This document shows positions 17,894 through 27,261 of a stretch of DNA of 64,000 bases, one piece after another; position 1 is the first letter of the stretch, and each line of letters starts with the position of its first letter. The stretch is from an uncultured Saprospiraceae bacterium. Lineage in GTDB: Bacteria; Bacteroidota; Bacteroidia; Chitinophagales; Saprospiraceae. Under the pieces are notes generated by a model. It saw only the letters and a program-made list of their open reading frames with translations, searched no databases and was not told the DNA's origin. The DNA lies in contig CALGLU010000021.1 in the NCBI GenBank assembly GCA_937959275.1, positions 78,807-142,806 of the forward strand. Reading direction: 5' to 3'. Both the position numbers and the translations under genes were made by a program.

Positions 17894-20275
17894 ATGAACT
17901 TAACCAAGTTAATACTGGCCACGCTATGCCTTGTCAGTAGCCTGTCAGCACTAAACGCCCAATTAAATACACAAACCATTCGTGGTCGTGTCATTGATAC
18001 AGAAAGCAAATCTCCATTAGTGGGAGCGAATGTAGTCTTACTAAATAATATTGAATTTATAGGAACATCAACGAATGAATATGGTGAGTTCAGAATTGAA
18101 GATGTAAGCTATGGTAGACACGACATAGAGGTCAGTTATTTATCCTACGAACGTAAAATTCTATCAAGTGTATTAGTCAAATCAGGCAAAGAAATAGTCA
18201 TTGATATTGAATTACAGGAATCCGCGATAGCCATAGATGAAATTACAATCAATGCGTCCTCTTCCTTTGATCAAATGACAAGCCTCAATCCATTTTCTAA
18301 TGTTAGTTCACGAACATTTTCTGTCGAAGAAACCTCTAGGTATGCAGCGAGTGTTTTCGATCCGGCAAGAATGGCACAGAATTATGCCGGTGTTTCCGTT
18401 GCATCAGGTTCAGATGATTTATTTAATGAAATTGTCATCCGGGGTAATACACCAGCAGGGATTTTATGGCGATTGGAGGGTATCGAAATTCCTAATCCCA
18501 ATCACTTTGGAGACATGGGAAATTCCGGAGGCGCAATCAGTATGCTCAGCAGTACAACACTGTCAGATTCAGATTTTTATACCGGTGCATTTCCTGCAGA
18601 ATATGGCAATGCCCTTTCGGGTGTATTTGATCTTAAGATGAGAAATGGAAATAATGAGAAAAGAGAATATTCAGTGATGGTAGGTGCACTAGGGGTCGAA
18701 GTAGGTTTGGAAGGACCACTATCCAAAGAAAAAGGAAGTTCCTATTTATTTAATTATAGATATTCTACGCTAGCGCTTATCCAAGCAGCCGGTGTCAATC
18801 CGACGGGAGAGATTTTACCAAGTTATCAAGACCTATCATTCAAGTTACATTTCCCCAATAGAAAGAGAGGTGCGATTTCAATCTTTGGATTAGGCGGTAA
18901 AAATTTAGCTGCAAATAATCCACCCAAGGACTCACTGGAATGGGAGGAGCCTGGAGATAATGAAGGATTTGAAGAGCCAGGTGAAATGGCAGTGTTAGGT
19001 ATCAGTCATCAAAAACTCCTGCAACATAATGCCTATATAAAAACGGTTATGGCAGGGTCATATGAGCGCAAGAAATCCAACGGCTACAGACTTGACAATA
19101 AGTATAATGAAATATTTAGGTTCGCAGACGATGCGCAACAATCAAGCTTTAGAATCAGCACTCTATATCATCGGAAATTATCAAATCAACACAGTTATCG
19201 AATTGGAGCGATCGGTACGTATAAAGATTTTAGTTTTTCAATTGATGATAATGATCCAGAAAACCCAAGCGTGATAAAACGGATTTTCGATAATGAATCT
19301 AAGAACACCTTTATTCAGGGCTATGGTACATGGAAGTATAAATTAAACAATAATCTAAGTCTATTTGGTGGTGTGCATTACTCTATGCTTACCAGCAATT
19401 CCAATTATTCTATTGAGCCAAGATTGTCGATGCGTTGGAAATTAAATGATAAGCATCAAATCAGCCTTGCCACCGGACTTCACAGTAAAATGGAGCATAT
19501 GGCCTTATACAGTTTCAATGGAAAATTTGCAGATGGTTTTGAAGTAAAGAAAAATAATGATCTTGAATTATCAAAGTCTTATCATAATGTACTAGGCTAT
19601 GATTATACGATTAATGCTTCAAGTAGAATTAAGCTGGAGTTCTATCATCAATATTTATATTCAATCCCAATCTCTGCAGCTAGCGACGATACATATTCTG
19701 TATTAAATAGTTTTGATATTTACGATGCATTGGATGTGAATGAATTAGTCTCAGAAGGAGAGGGTAGAAATATTGGTGTCGATATTACAATAGAACGGTT
19801 TTTAAAAGATGGATTTTATGTTCTACTCACCGGCTCGCTATTTGACTCTAAGTACAAGACCAAAACAGGCGAATGGTATAACACAAGATTTAATGGTGGC
19901 TACCAAGCCCATGTATTAGCAGGAAAAGAGATTAAGTTGGGTAAAAACTTATTAGGGATTAACGCCAAGTTCATTGTGTCTGGAGGTGCTCGATATTCTG
20001 AAGTTGATCTCGAAAGTTCAATCCAACAAGATACTGAAGTTCTTTTCAATGATCCGCCATATAATAAAAAAGCAGGACAATATTTAAGACTGGATTGGGG
20101 AATAAAATATCAAATCAATGGTAAAAAGTCTACTCACTCTATCATGTTTGATATACAAAATACCACGAACAGAGAAAATCCTCACATTACTGAGTACGAC
20201 GAAGATTCACAAACCATAGTTCAGGATGATTTGCTCGGTATGTTTCCATTTGTTAATTATAGAATCGAATTTTAG
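17894..20275 (+). CDS. TonB-dependent receptor with carboxypeptidase-like N-terminal domain
   Basis: A 793-residue outer-membrane protein: signal peptide (1-22, ends LNAQL), CarboxypepD_reg-like domain at about 29-105 (RGRVIDTESKSPLVGANVVL and NEYGEFRIEDVSYGRHDIEV), plug domain at about 140-240 (VVIRGNTPAGILWRLEGIEI-like segment near residue 185), then a beta-barrel ending FPFVNYRIEF with terminal Phe. It lacks a SusD partner nearby, so it is probably not a polysaccharide-utilisation receptor. Ligand unknown. It is preceded by the ECF sigma cluster, which may regulate it. Confidence 0.88.
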   Translation: MNLTKLILATLCLVSSLSALNAQLNTQTIRGRVIDTESKSPLVGANVVLLNNIEFIGTSTNEYGEFRIEDVSYGRHDIEVSYLSYERKILSSVLVKSGKEIVIDIELQESAIAIDEITINASSSFDQMTSLNPFSNVSSRTFSVEETSRYAASVFDPARMAQNYAGVSVASGSDDLFNEIVIRGNTPAGILWRLEGIEIPNPNHFGDMGNSGGAISMLSSTTLSDSDFYTGAFPAEYGNALSGVFDLKMRNGNNEKREYSVMVGALGVEVGLEGPLSKEKGSSYLFNYRYSTLALIQAAGVNPTGEILPSYQDLSFKLHFPNRKRGAISIFGLGGKNLAANNPPKDSLEWEEPGDNEGFEEPGEMAVLGISHQKLLQHNAYIKTVMAGSYERKKSNGYRLDNKYNEIFRFADDAQQSSFRISTLYHRKLSNQHSYRIGAIGTYKDFSFSIDDNDPENPSVIKRIFDNESKNTFIQGYGTWKYKLNNNLSLFGGVHYSMLTSNSNYSIEPRLSMRWKLNDKHQISLATGLHSKMEHMALYSFNGKFADGFEVKKNNDLELSKSYHNVLGYDYTINASSRIKLEFYHQYLYSIPISAASDDTYSVLNSFDIYDALDVNELVSEGEGRNIGVDITIERFLKDGFYVLLTGSLFDSKYKTKTGEWYNTRFNGGYQAHVLAGKEIKLGKNLLGINAKFIVSGGARYSEVDLESSIQQDTEVLFNDPPYNKKAGQYLRLDWGIKYQINGKKSTHSIMFDIQNTTNRENPHITEYDEDSQTIVQDDLLGMFPFVNYRIEF

Positions 20276-20442
20276 ATATATACTGAATTACAAAGATCAG
20301 AAAGACATATTTAGTAGTGTAGTTTTTTTCATGCAAAGCCCTATTGTCTCAAGAACAATTTAATACGACTAGATAATTAGTTTCTTGAGGCACTAGATTG
20401 TGGGATGCAGGCAATATGATATAAGGAAGGATGTATTGTAGA

Positions 20443-21060
20443 TTACAACACTTTTTTAAATTCCATTGCCTGCCCCACATATAGGGTAAGACTCAGAATC
20501 TTATCATCAAAATCTGGGTTAAATCCAATTTTCATAACTGATTCTGGAGAATAGAATAAGTGTTTTCTCAATGGAATTAAATTTAGGATCTGTTCATTAT
20601 AATGCGCGTATAACATGCCATTGTCAATGGATACTGAAATGACGTTTTCTTCAGATAATTTATAGTCGCCTGCATATTTTTTCAGCAATTTCTTTTTGAG
20701 TGGTTTATTGATGATTCCAATCTTATTGGCTTGTTGTTTATCACCTCTTGTAAAATCAAGGCTCGTCGCTTCTCCTTTCTGATTTATAATAAATTCAACC
20801 TTAGCATCTATATCCGTAAAGTAAAATTCATGAAGCCCCGATGGGGTTAATTTTAATTTACTAGCGCCTGTTATTTGGCCCCAAAAAACGCCATCAACTT
20901 CTTCTATATGTAATATGCGCTTTTCATTAAATTCATAATGACCTTCATACAAGTGTGCGAGTTCAGGATCAATAAGCCACCCGCAAGTCTGAGCATTTGA
21001 CTGTGCAGCGCTGCATAGCGTGAAGAAGAGAATACATGTTAGCAGTTTGAATAGCTTCAT
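20443..21060 (-). CDS. exported protein with two DUF3471-like repeats
   Basis: A 205-residue protein with a signal peptide (1-23, ends SNAQT). The mature part has two related halves of about 85 residues, each starting with a 'Y.G.Y....' strand (LYEGHYEFNEKRILHIEEVD and KYAGDYKLSEENVISVSIDN) and containing a beta-rich lipocalin-like pattern, as in DUF3471 domains that often follow serine hydrolases. No hydrolase domain is present, so it is a free-standing version. It is convergent with the TonB receptor gene. Function is unknown. Confidence 0.6.
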   Translation of the reverse strand: MKLFKLLTCILFFTLCSAAQSNAQTCGWLIDPELAHLYEGHYEFNEKRILHIEEVDGVFWGQITGASKLKLTPSGLHEFYFTDIDAKVEFIINQKGEATSLDFTRGDKQQANKIGIINKPLKKKLLKKYAGDYKLSEENVISVSIDNGMLYAHYNEQILNLIPLRKHLFYSPESVMKIGFNPDFDDKILSLTLYVGQAMEFKKVL

Positions 21061-21185
21061 TGGCAGAGCCCAAATTTCGGTATAATTTCTATCATAGTCT
21101 ACTAAAGTATTCTTAATGTGTGTAGAAAGAATTTAACACAATTATTTATAAAAATAGCCGCATCACAGAGATTTCATAAGACTTG

Positions 21186-21548
21186 TCATTTCTTACTTAG
21201 CTTTTTATATAAAGATCGCAACTCATCAAAATCTATCTCAAGCAGTTTCATTTTTTTAAAGAGCAAGGGTAGTTCTTGTTTGACAAAAATCTCTTTATCT
21301 AATTTATGAATGATGGTTTTTGCTTTATCAGAGACAAAAAAGCCAATGCCTCTCTTATTATACAGGATGCCATTTTCTTGGAGAATACTATATGCCCTCA
21401 TCACTGTGTTTGGATTGACTTCGATTTCTGCTGCCAGTTCTCTGACTGATGAAACTTTGTCATTACGCTTCCATTTCTCTGTGAGTATGTTTTCTCTGAC
21501 AACATCTCCAATTTGTTCATAAATGGTTTGACCTTTTCTAAACTCCAT
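21186..21548 (-). CDS. GntR-family regulator, YtrA-like
   Basis: A 120-residue regulator from the ATG at 21548 (an upstream in-frame start at 21590 would overlap the permease and add a non-family extension). It has a winged helix (GQTIYEQIGDVVRENIL, then VSSVRELAAEIEVNPNTVMRAYSILQ, with the wing ILYNKRGIGFFV) and a short C-terminal dimerisation tail of about 40 residues, as in the YtrA subfamily that controls ABC-transporter operons. Its start overlaps the permease stop (TGATG), so it is the last gene of ATPase-permease-regulator and probably autoregulates this operon. Confidence 0.88.
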   Translation of the reverse strand: MEFRKGQTIYEQIGDVVRENILTEKWKRNDKVSSVRELAAEIEVNPNTVMRAYSILQENGILYNKRGIGFFVSDKAKTIIHKLDKEIFVKQELPLLFKKMKLLEIDFDELRSLYKKLSKK

Positions 21549-22252
21549 CAGATTTGTTTTCTTTTTAGTAAAATATAAGAGATAAACCAAAGAATAGGGG
21601 CAAAGAATATGAGGACCCTAAATAATGATTCTGACTGAATCTTTCCTGAATATGATGAGAATTTAACGAGTATAGCCATAAAGAGTGAGAATAGAATCGA
21701 TAGGACCACCGCAACCGCTATAGATTTTAAGACTGCATTCTTATTAAAGATAATACCAAATAGAAAAGCACATGACTGATAGAGTATAGTCGCCTTGAGT
21801 ATGTAGGTAAAACTAAGGTTAAATGTTTCTGCAAGTGGAATAAATCTACATTCACTCCAGACCGATTCTAAGGCATAGGCTACAGGGATGTAAGTCAGAA
21901 AAATCAATAGCATACAGATTATCAAATATAAAGGGAAGGCTAGAATCCATTTACTTAGCCATTTTTCAAATGTAGATGCAGGTAAATTTAGATAGGAAGC
22001 TCTATTTGTAGCTTCTCTGAATTCTGTAAAAATCGAATTGCTAAATAAGGTACCACCTAACATAAATATAGAAATGAATATGATATCAGTGATGTTCACA
22101 TAGGATTGTGGATTGCAATATTCTTCTGTACTGATAAACATAATAAATGCACATACAGCACACAGGGCTATAGCTAATAAGAAAAATACTTTTCTATGTA
22201 AAATGAATTCTCGGTTTAGTAATGAGAGGACTCTTGTCATTGAAAATTCCAT
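21548..22252 (-). CDS. ABC transporter permease
   Basis: A 234-residue membrane protein with about six hydrophobic helices (first at residues 20-42; last ending IILLKRKQI-like). A cytosolic N-terminus MTRVLSLLNREFILHRK and the layout FILHRKVFFLLAIAL are typical of ABC-2-type permeases paired with a separate ATPase. It starts 2 nt after the ATPase stop and its end overlaps the GntR start. Substrate unknown; YtrA-controlled Bacteroidota systems are often implicated in envelope stress or drug export, which is only context here. Confidence 0.75.
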   Translation of the reverse strand: MEFSMTRVLSLLNREFILHRKVFFLLAIALCAVCAFIMFISTEEYCNPQSYVNITDIIFISIFMLGGTLFSNSIFTEFREATNRASYLNLPASTFEKWLSKWILAFPLYLIICMLLIFLTYIPVAYALESVWSECRFIPLAETFNLSFTYILKATILYQSCAFLFGIIFNKNAVLKSIAVAVVLSILFSLFMAILVKFSSYSGKIQSESLFRVLIFFAPILWFISYILLKRKQI

Positions 22253-22254
22253 AG

Positions 22255-23094
22255 TTAGGATTTAAAGGTTTCCATAATTCCTTGTTGGTTAGCAGAAATT
22301 GCATTAAATAAGACCTCTAACTCAGCTTCAGAGATTGCTTGCTGTACATTGGGGCTAACATAAATATGACCACCTAATATTTTTTCGGAATAAAGGGCAT
22401 CAGTAATCTCAAGAGCCGTATTACTTTTAGTGAACAAGAGTTGCTTTTCTATTTGCTGTATACCTTGATTAAAAATGATGCTTCCTTCGTCAAGTACTAC
22501 AACTGTATCTAAAAGTTGTCCAAGATCCCTCACTTGATGAGTTGAAATAAGGACTGTTTGTTTATCTGTTAATTCAGCAGCTAATAGTTTTCTAAATTGA
22601 CTTTTCGACGGAATGTCTAATCCATTCGTAGGTTCATCAAAAATGATATAGTCTGTTTGACAGGCGATACCAAAAGCAATCATAAATTTCTTCTTTTGAC
22701 CAAGTGAAAAGGTATTTAATGTTGACTTAGGTGAAAGCTCAAACGTCCTTAATAGTCGCTGAATTACATCGTGATTGAACTGTGGGTAAAAAGGTGAATA
22801 GGCCTTTACATAATTTGAAATAGAAATAGATGGCACTTGATAATCTTCAGCTAAAAAAAAGATGTTTTGTAAAGTACCCACACTCCGATTTGAGACATCT
22901 TGATCATCAATTTTGATGGTTCCACTTTTAGGAGACAGCCCTCCAATCAAAAGTTTAAGTAAGGTTGTTTTGCCAGTCCCATTTTTACCTAAAATGCCAT
23001 GAATCTTGCCAGTCTCTAATTTGAGTCGGAGTTGCTGAAAGAGGGGCTTTTTTTTATGATACCAAAAATCCAGGTTCTCTATTCGAATCATCAA
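22255..23094 (-). CDS. ABC transporter ATP-binding protein
   Basis: A 279-residue ATPase with Walker A GKNGTGKTT (about residue 37), Q-loop FLAEDYQ, signature FSLGQKKKF, Walker B IIFDEPTNGLD and the H-loop in STHQVRDLG. The signature is LSGGQ-like but reads SLGQK, a variant also seen in ABC-2 ATPases. A C-terminal extension of about 70 residues follows the nucleotide-binding domain. It is the first gene of the operon with the permease and the YtrA-type regulator. The 370-nt region upstream of its start holds the promoter but no clear consensus was seen. Confidence 0.92.
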   Translation of the reverse strand: MMIRIENLDFWYHKKKPLFQQLRLKLETGKIHGILGKNGTGKTTLLKLLIGGLSPKSGTIKIDDQDVSNRSVGTLQNIFFLAEDYQVPSISISNYVKAYSPFYPQFNHDVIQRLLRTFELSPKSTLNTFSLGQKKKFMIAFGIACQTDYIIFDEPTNGLDIPSKSQFRKLLAAELTDKQTVLISTHQVRDLGQLLDTVVVLDEGSIIFNQGIQQIEKQLLFTKSNTALEITDALYSEKILGGHIYVSPNVQQAISEAELEVLFNAISANQQGIMETFKS

Positions 23095-23468
23095 TTACAA
23101 TTTAGTGTATTAGTGTAATAGTACACCAAATGTAAAACTATATTTTTTGTAAAAGCAAATTATTGGAATAAATGATAAATTTTTTAAACCCGAATGAAGT
23201 ATTCTATGCTGCCTATGTGATAAAAAAGGTCAGAATCAGGATTTATATGATTTCAAGATTTGCAAGATTGCATATTATTATAATACCCCAACTTGATTCA
23301 CCTTGCGCTTGTCAGAAGTTTGAGGAGAAGAGAGATGATTTCTCTTTCAATTGTATTTTCTTAAGGTTGAAAACCTCAAGGATCCGTTCAAAAGATAAAG
23401 CTGTAAAGAAATCCAAATCATACTATCCACTATCCACTATCCACTGCCAACTGTTTGCTGCCAACTGT
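23095..23468. other. 374-nt intergenic region between recQ end and ABC ATPase start
   Basis: No gene with protein character was seen; a 138-codon frame at 23172-23588 covers it but runs into recQ on the opposite strand and has no family features. The ABC-ATPase promoter must lie at the right-hand... upstream side of that gene, within about 23095-23170, which is AT-rich with GTGTATTAGTGTAATAG just before the start region. The left end consists of heptamer repeats, listed separately. Confidence 0.5.
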
Positions 23469-23471
23469 TTA
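23423..23471. repeat. 7-bp tandem repeats at the recQ 3' end
   Basis: Seven successive 7-mers: CTATCCA three times, then CTGCCAA, CTGTTTG, CTGCCAA and CTGTTTA. The array ends inside the recQ stop codon region (recQ ends at 23469). Short C-rich arrays of this type are scattered in Bacteroidota intergenic DNA. It may be slippage-derived; no function is known. Confidence 0.7.
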
Positions 23472-25262
23472 CTTCCCCAAATAACCCTTTATCTCCCCAA
23501 TAAACGCCTCCGCATACTTCTCCAACTTCTGCCGACCTACACCATTGATCAACGAAAACGAAATCTCATCCACCGGCTTAACTGCTGACAATTCCTCCAA
23601 GGTCTTATTCGGAAAGATCACATACGCCGGCACACCTTGCTCCTTTGCCATAGCAGACCTCAGCTTTCGTAAGCGCTCAAATAAAGGCTCATCCACTTCA
23701 AACTCCGTCACCCGCGCAGCCCGCTTTGGCTTAGCTTTCTTCTCCTGCCAAACAAACTTCGCCAGCTTTACAACCTGCCCTTCAAACAAAATCTCCTGCG
23801 CCAAAGGTGTCAAGCGCACCCGCCCTTGTGCACTATAGTCAATACTCATAAAACCCTGCTGGATCATCTGCGAAATATAAGACCGCCAATCCTTAGACGG
23901 AATCTCCCGACCCACCCCATACGTCTTGATGTGTTGATATCCATTCATCATGATCTCCTGCCTCCCAGACCCACGCAACACATCAATCAGTAAGTTCAAA
24001 TTCAATTTCTCATCCGTTCGCTTGACCGCACTTAATGCCATTTGTGTATACCGCGTCCCATCAAATAATTCTGGTGGATTGAGACAATTATCACAGTGCA
24101 TGCAGCCCTCCGATTTATACTCGCCAAAATAATTTAGGATAATATTGGTTCGACAATGTGCCGTATTGGCAAAATCCCAAATCCGATCCAGCTTGGCATG
24201 CTGCACCTCTTTGTAGACACTGTCAGCATCACTGTCGTCTATAAATCGCTTTAATAATGTAATATCTGCGTAGCTGTAAAAAAGCAGCGCTTCAGCTGCA
24301 GATCCATCCCGCCCCGCACGCCCAATCTCCTGATAATAACTCTCAATATTCTTCGATAAGTTATAATGCATCACAAAGCGAATATTTGATTTGTCAATGC
24401 CCATCCCAAAGGCAATCGTCGCACACACAATATGAACACGGTCATAAATAAAATCCTGATGCACACGCTCACGCTCCTCTCGCTCCATCCCTGCATGATA
24501 ATGATCTGCACTAAAGCCATCTGCCCGCAATTTCGAAGAGACCATCTCTACTGACTTACGGCTAGTACAATAAATAATCCCAGACTCTTCTTGCCGCTGT
24601 GCCAAAAATTGTTTGATCTGTCCATAGCGATCTAAGCCTGGTGAAGCAGTCAGCGTAATATTCGGCCGTTCAAAACTACCAATGTAAATAGCTGGATTGT
24701 CTAGATTAAGTTTGTCGACGATGTCTGCTTGTGTCGAACCATCAGCCGTTGCTGTCACTGCCATGATGGGCACACTAGGGAATGCAGCTTTTAACATCGA
24801 CAACTTCACATAATCTGGACGAAAATCATTGCCCCACATCGACACACAATGCGCCTCATCCACAGCGATTAAGTCAATCGGCTTGGATTGTAAATATGTC
24901 CGTAGCTGCTCTGATTGCAAGCCTTCAGGTGATATATACAGTAGCTTGACTTCACCCCGATCGATCTCAGAGAAGATCCTATTTTTCTGTTCGTATTCAA
25001 TGTTACTATGGATTGAGTACGCTCGAATCCCATTTTGATTGAGCGCCATGACCTGATCATTCATCAAGGCGATTAATGGTGAGACGACGATCGTCATACC
25101 GTCTTGAGCTAAAGCTGGAATTTGAAAACAAATAGATTTACCACCACCAGTCGGTAATACGAGAAGGACATCTTGTTTGGCTAAACTAGATTCGATCGCT
25201 TCTTGCTGAAACGGACGAAATGAGCCATACCCAAATGTATCTTTGAGGATTTTATGAATCAT
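23469..25262 (-). CDS. recQ: ATP-dependent DNA helicase RecQ
   Basis: A 597-residue 3'-5' helicase. Motif I is LPTGGGKS (about residues 37-44), motif II is VDEAHC, the aromatic-rich loop is present (SMWGNDFRPDY), and motif VI is QEIGRAGRDG. The zinc-binding region has the cysteines of C-x..CMHCDNC, followed by a winged-helix region and a C-terminal HRDC-like domain ('VPAYVIFPNKTLEELSAVKP'). RecQ unwinds recombination and replication intermediates with the help of topoisomerase III and RecA-family proteins. The protein looks complete. Confidence 0.95.
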   Translation of the reverse strand: MIHKILKDTFGYGSFRPFQQEAIESSLAKQDVLLVLPTGGGKSICFQIPALAQDGMTIVVSPLIALMNDQVMALNQNGIRAYSIHSNIEYEQKNRIFSEIDRGEVKLLYISPEGLQSEQLRTYLQSKPIDLIAVDEAHCVSMWGNDFRPDYVKLSMLKAAFPSVPIMAVTATADGSTQADIVDKLNLDNPAIYIGSFERPNITLTASPGLDRYGQIKQFLAQRQEESGIIYCTSRKSVEMVSSKLRADGFSADHYHAGMEREERERVHQDFIYDRVHIVCATIAFGMGIDKSNIRFVMHYNLSKNIESYYQEIGRAGRDGSAAEALLFYSYADITLLKRFIDDSDADSVYKEVQHAKLDRIWDFANTAHCRTNIILNYFGEYKSEGCMHCDNCLNPPELFDGTRYTQMALSAVKRTDEKLNLNLLIDVLRGSGRQEIMMNGYQHIKTYGVGREIPSKDWRSYISQMIQQGFMSIDYSAQGRVRLTPLAQEILFEGQVVKLAKFVWQEKKAKPKRAARVTEFEVDEPLFERLRKLRSAMAKEQGVPAYVIFPNKTLEELSAVKPVDEISFSLINGVGRQKLEKYAEAFIGEIKGYLGK

Positions 25263-25762
25263 GAATTGTAAAGTTAGTCTCCTCTAAGTTACTGCATACA
25301 TTTTAAACTAGAAAAACTTTTAAAATCAAAATTAAAATGAAAATCAAAACTCGAATTAGTGAGAGTATAAGCTTCTTTGATATATATAGTTCTATTCAGG
25401 AGTGATGGGAGTTTGAATTTGTGTATTTGATGTCTGAGGATTGAGTTGAGAGTTGTTATCTGAAGTTTGTGGCTTTGACTTTTATTATACACTGAAAATC
25501 CAAATCATGAAAATCCTAAAATCATATAAACCTGTCCGACCACTGGCGGATCATGTTCAGGCAGAAGGGCATTGAAAGAAGGACAAAGCATCAAACAGTC
25601 AACATTCCAACTTCCCCCTTCCAACTTCCCGCTCCCAACTTCCTTCCCCCCTCCATCTCCACCCTTCCTCTTCCTCCTCCTCTACCCAACTCCCAACTTC
25701 CCCAACCAAAATTCAACACACAACATTAAAGATTACGACCAAAGGAAGCTATCTTTCTACTC
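25263..25762. other. 500-nt intergenic region with a pyrimidine-only-like tract
   Basis: No gene was seen. From about 25604 to 25712 the plus strand is almost pure C and T, built from variants of CCAACTTCC and TCCTCCTC. Just before it, about 25535-25570, is a segment CCTGTCCGACCACTGGCGGA that resembles a known type of Bacteroidota palindromic repeat. A 64-codon frame over the tract (25572-25766) is Pro/Leu/Phe-rich only because of the base composition and is rejected. Confidence 0.6.
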
Positions 25763-27013
25763 ATGAGCCCCTATTTCACCAATGACGCTATTGTTCTAGG
25801 TATTTTGATTTCCGTCCTTGCGTTTGTTTTTTATACTTCAGAATTGAAAACACCAGGATGGAAGAGATTTTATACCTATGTGCCTGCTCTTCTTTTATGT
25901 TATTTTATTCCAGCTTTGCTCAATTGGCCTTTAGGCCTAATTTCTGGAGATGAGTCTCAATTGTACTTTGTAGCATCCAGATATTTATTGCCGGCTAGTT
26001 TAATCTTGCTCTGTTTGGGGATCGACTTCAAGAGTGTTTTAAACCTCGGATCCAAAGCGCTCATCATGTTTTTTACGGCCACGTTTGGTATTATAATTGG
26101 TGGGCCCATCGCTCTACTCATTGTGTCTTACCTAGCGCCAGGCTTGATCAATGCAAATCCGGATGATATATGGAGAGGCTTTTCGGCTGTTGCTGGTAGC
26201 TGGATTGGTGGTGGAGCAAATCAAACAGCCATGAAGGAAATCTACGAAGTCAGTGATAATCTCTTCGGTACAATGGTTGTCATCGATGTCGTTGTTGCTA
26301 ATATTTGGTTAGGCTTTTTGTTATACGGCGCTAATAGTAGTGAGAAGTTAGATAGATGGTTAAAAGCAGATAACAGTGCGATAACTCAGTTAAAAGAAAA
26401 TGTAGAAAACTATCGATCGGGGATTGAAAGAATGCCCACCATGACGACAACGTTTGTCTTAATGGCAGTTGCCTTTGGTGGTGTAGCAATGGCTCATTGG
26501 GGCAAGGATGTGATGACTCCTCTGATGACTTCGTTTGAAGATACCTTGACCAACTACCGCTTAAATTCTTTAATGTCTTCCTTTTTTTGGTTAATTGTTT
26601 TTTCCACAACGATTGGTTTGGGCTTGTCTTTTACAAAGGCAAGACAGTTAGAAGGTGTCGGCGCCTCTAGGTGGGGTTCAATTTTTATTTATGTTTTGGT
26701 TGCTACAATTGGTATGAAAATGAATCTGGGTGAGGTCTTCAAAAATCTTGGTTTGTTTGCGATTGGTATTATCTGGATGCTTGTTCATGTTGGCGTGCTG
26801 TTAGCGATGGCAAAGTTGATCAAGGCTCCATTCTTCTTTGTAGCAGTAGGCAGCCAAGCTAATGTAGGAGGAGCCGCGTCTGCACCTATTGTTGCCTCTG
26901 CATTCAGTCCTTCTCTGGCACCAGTTGGTGTATTAATGGCTGTTTTAGGCTATGCATTAGGCACTTACGGAGCAATTATTTGTGCACAGCTTATGCAACT
27001 TGTTGTTACTTAA
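25763..27013 (+). CDS. DUF819 integral membrane protein
   Basis: A 416-residue protein with about ten to eleven membrane helices. Family features of DUF819 (YjcL-like) include WIGGGANQTAMKEIY near residues 152-166 and, in the second half, a matching region SQANVGGAASAPIVASAF near residues 370-387, giving the internal symmetry of a carrier. The start at 25763 is an ATG. The proteins resemble secondary transporters but no substrate is established; a glycine-rich motif in each half is likely at the transport site. It is a single gene. Confidence 0.85.
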   Translation: MSPYFTNDAIVLGILISVLAFVFYTSELKTPGWKRFYTYVPALLLCYFIPALLNWPLGLISGDESQLYFVASRYLLPASLILLCLGIDFKSVLNLGSKALIMFFTATFGIIIGGPIALLIVSYLAPGLINANPDDIWRGFSAVAGSWIGGGANQTAMKEIYEVSDNLFGTMVVIDVVVANIWLGFLLYGANSSEKLDRWLKADNSAITQLKENVENYRSGIERMPTMTTTFVLMAVAFGGVAMAHWGKDVMTPLMTSFEDTLTNYRLNSLMSSFFWLIVFSTTIGLGLSFTKARQLEGVGASRWGSIFIYVLVATIGMKMNLGEVFKNLGLFAIGIIWMLVHVGVLLAMAKLIKAPFFFVAVGSQANVGGAASAPIVASAFSPSLAPVGVLMAVLGYALGTYGAIICAQLMQLVVT

Positions 27014-27160
27014 AATTGAAGTGTCATTCCAAATGGAATTTGGTTAAGCTAAAAGAAAACCAACTATAAAGTATATAAGAGTAAAAGAATCATACTGATT
27101 TCGATGATTATCCAATCGTGTCATTCATAACTAAAAGCTCATTTCTAGGGCCTATTTACT

Positions 27161-27193
27161 ACGCTAAGTTTCTCATTTATAGGGTCTTAGCGT
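27161..27193. repeat. 8-bp inverted repeat before the 27.2-kb promoter
   Basis: ACGCTAAG (27161-27168) and CTTAGCGT (27186-27193) form an 8-bp stem with a 17-nt loop, followed after 13 nt by a short T-run. It may be a weak terminator for the DUF819 gene or part of the regulatory region for the next operon. Confidence 0.35.
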
Positions 27194-27223
27194 AATTATT
27201 TAAGCTTTTTGACTTTAAAGTCG

Positions 27224-27231
27224 TATCTTTG
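27224..27231 (+). promoter_or_regulatory. Bacteroidota-type -7 promoter element
   Basis: TATCTTTG matches TAnnTTTG exactly and lies 31 nt before the ATG of the starch-synthase-like gene. The upstream -33 (TTTG-like, 27208-27211) is only 12 nt away, closer than usual, so the -33 part is uncertain. Confidence 0.65.
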
Positions 27232-27261
27232 CAGCCCTCTGAGCTAAAATATGACAGATAT

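Noticed and set aside
23172..23588. 138-codon plus-strand frame at the recQ end
   Set aside because: Mostly antisense to recQ and the heptamer repeats; no domain.
25572..25766. 64-codon Pro/Phe/Leu-rich frame
   Set aside because: Composition comes from the pyrimidine tract; it overlaps the DUF819 start.
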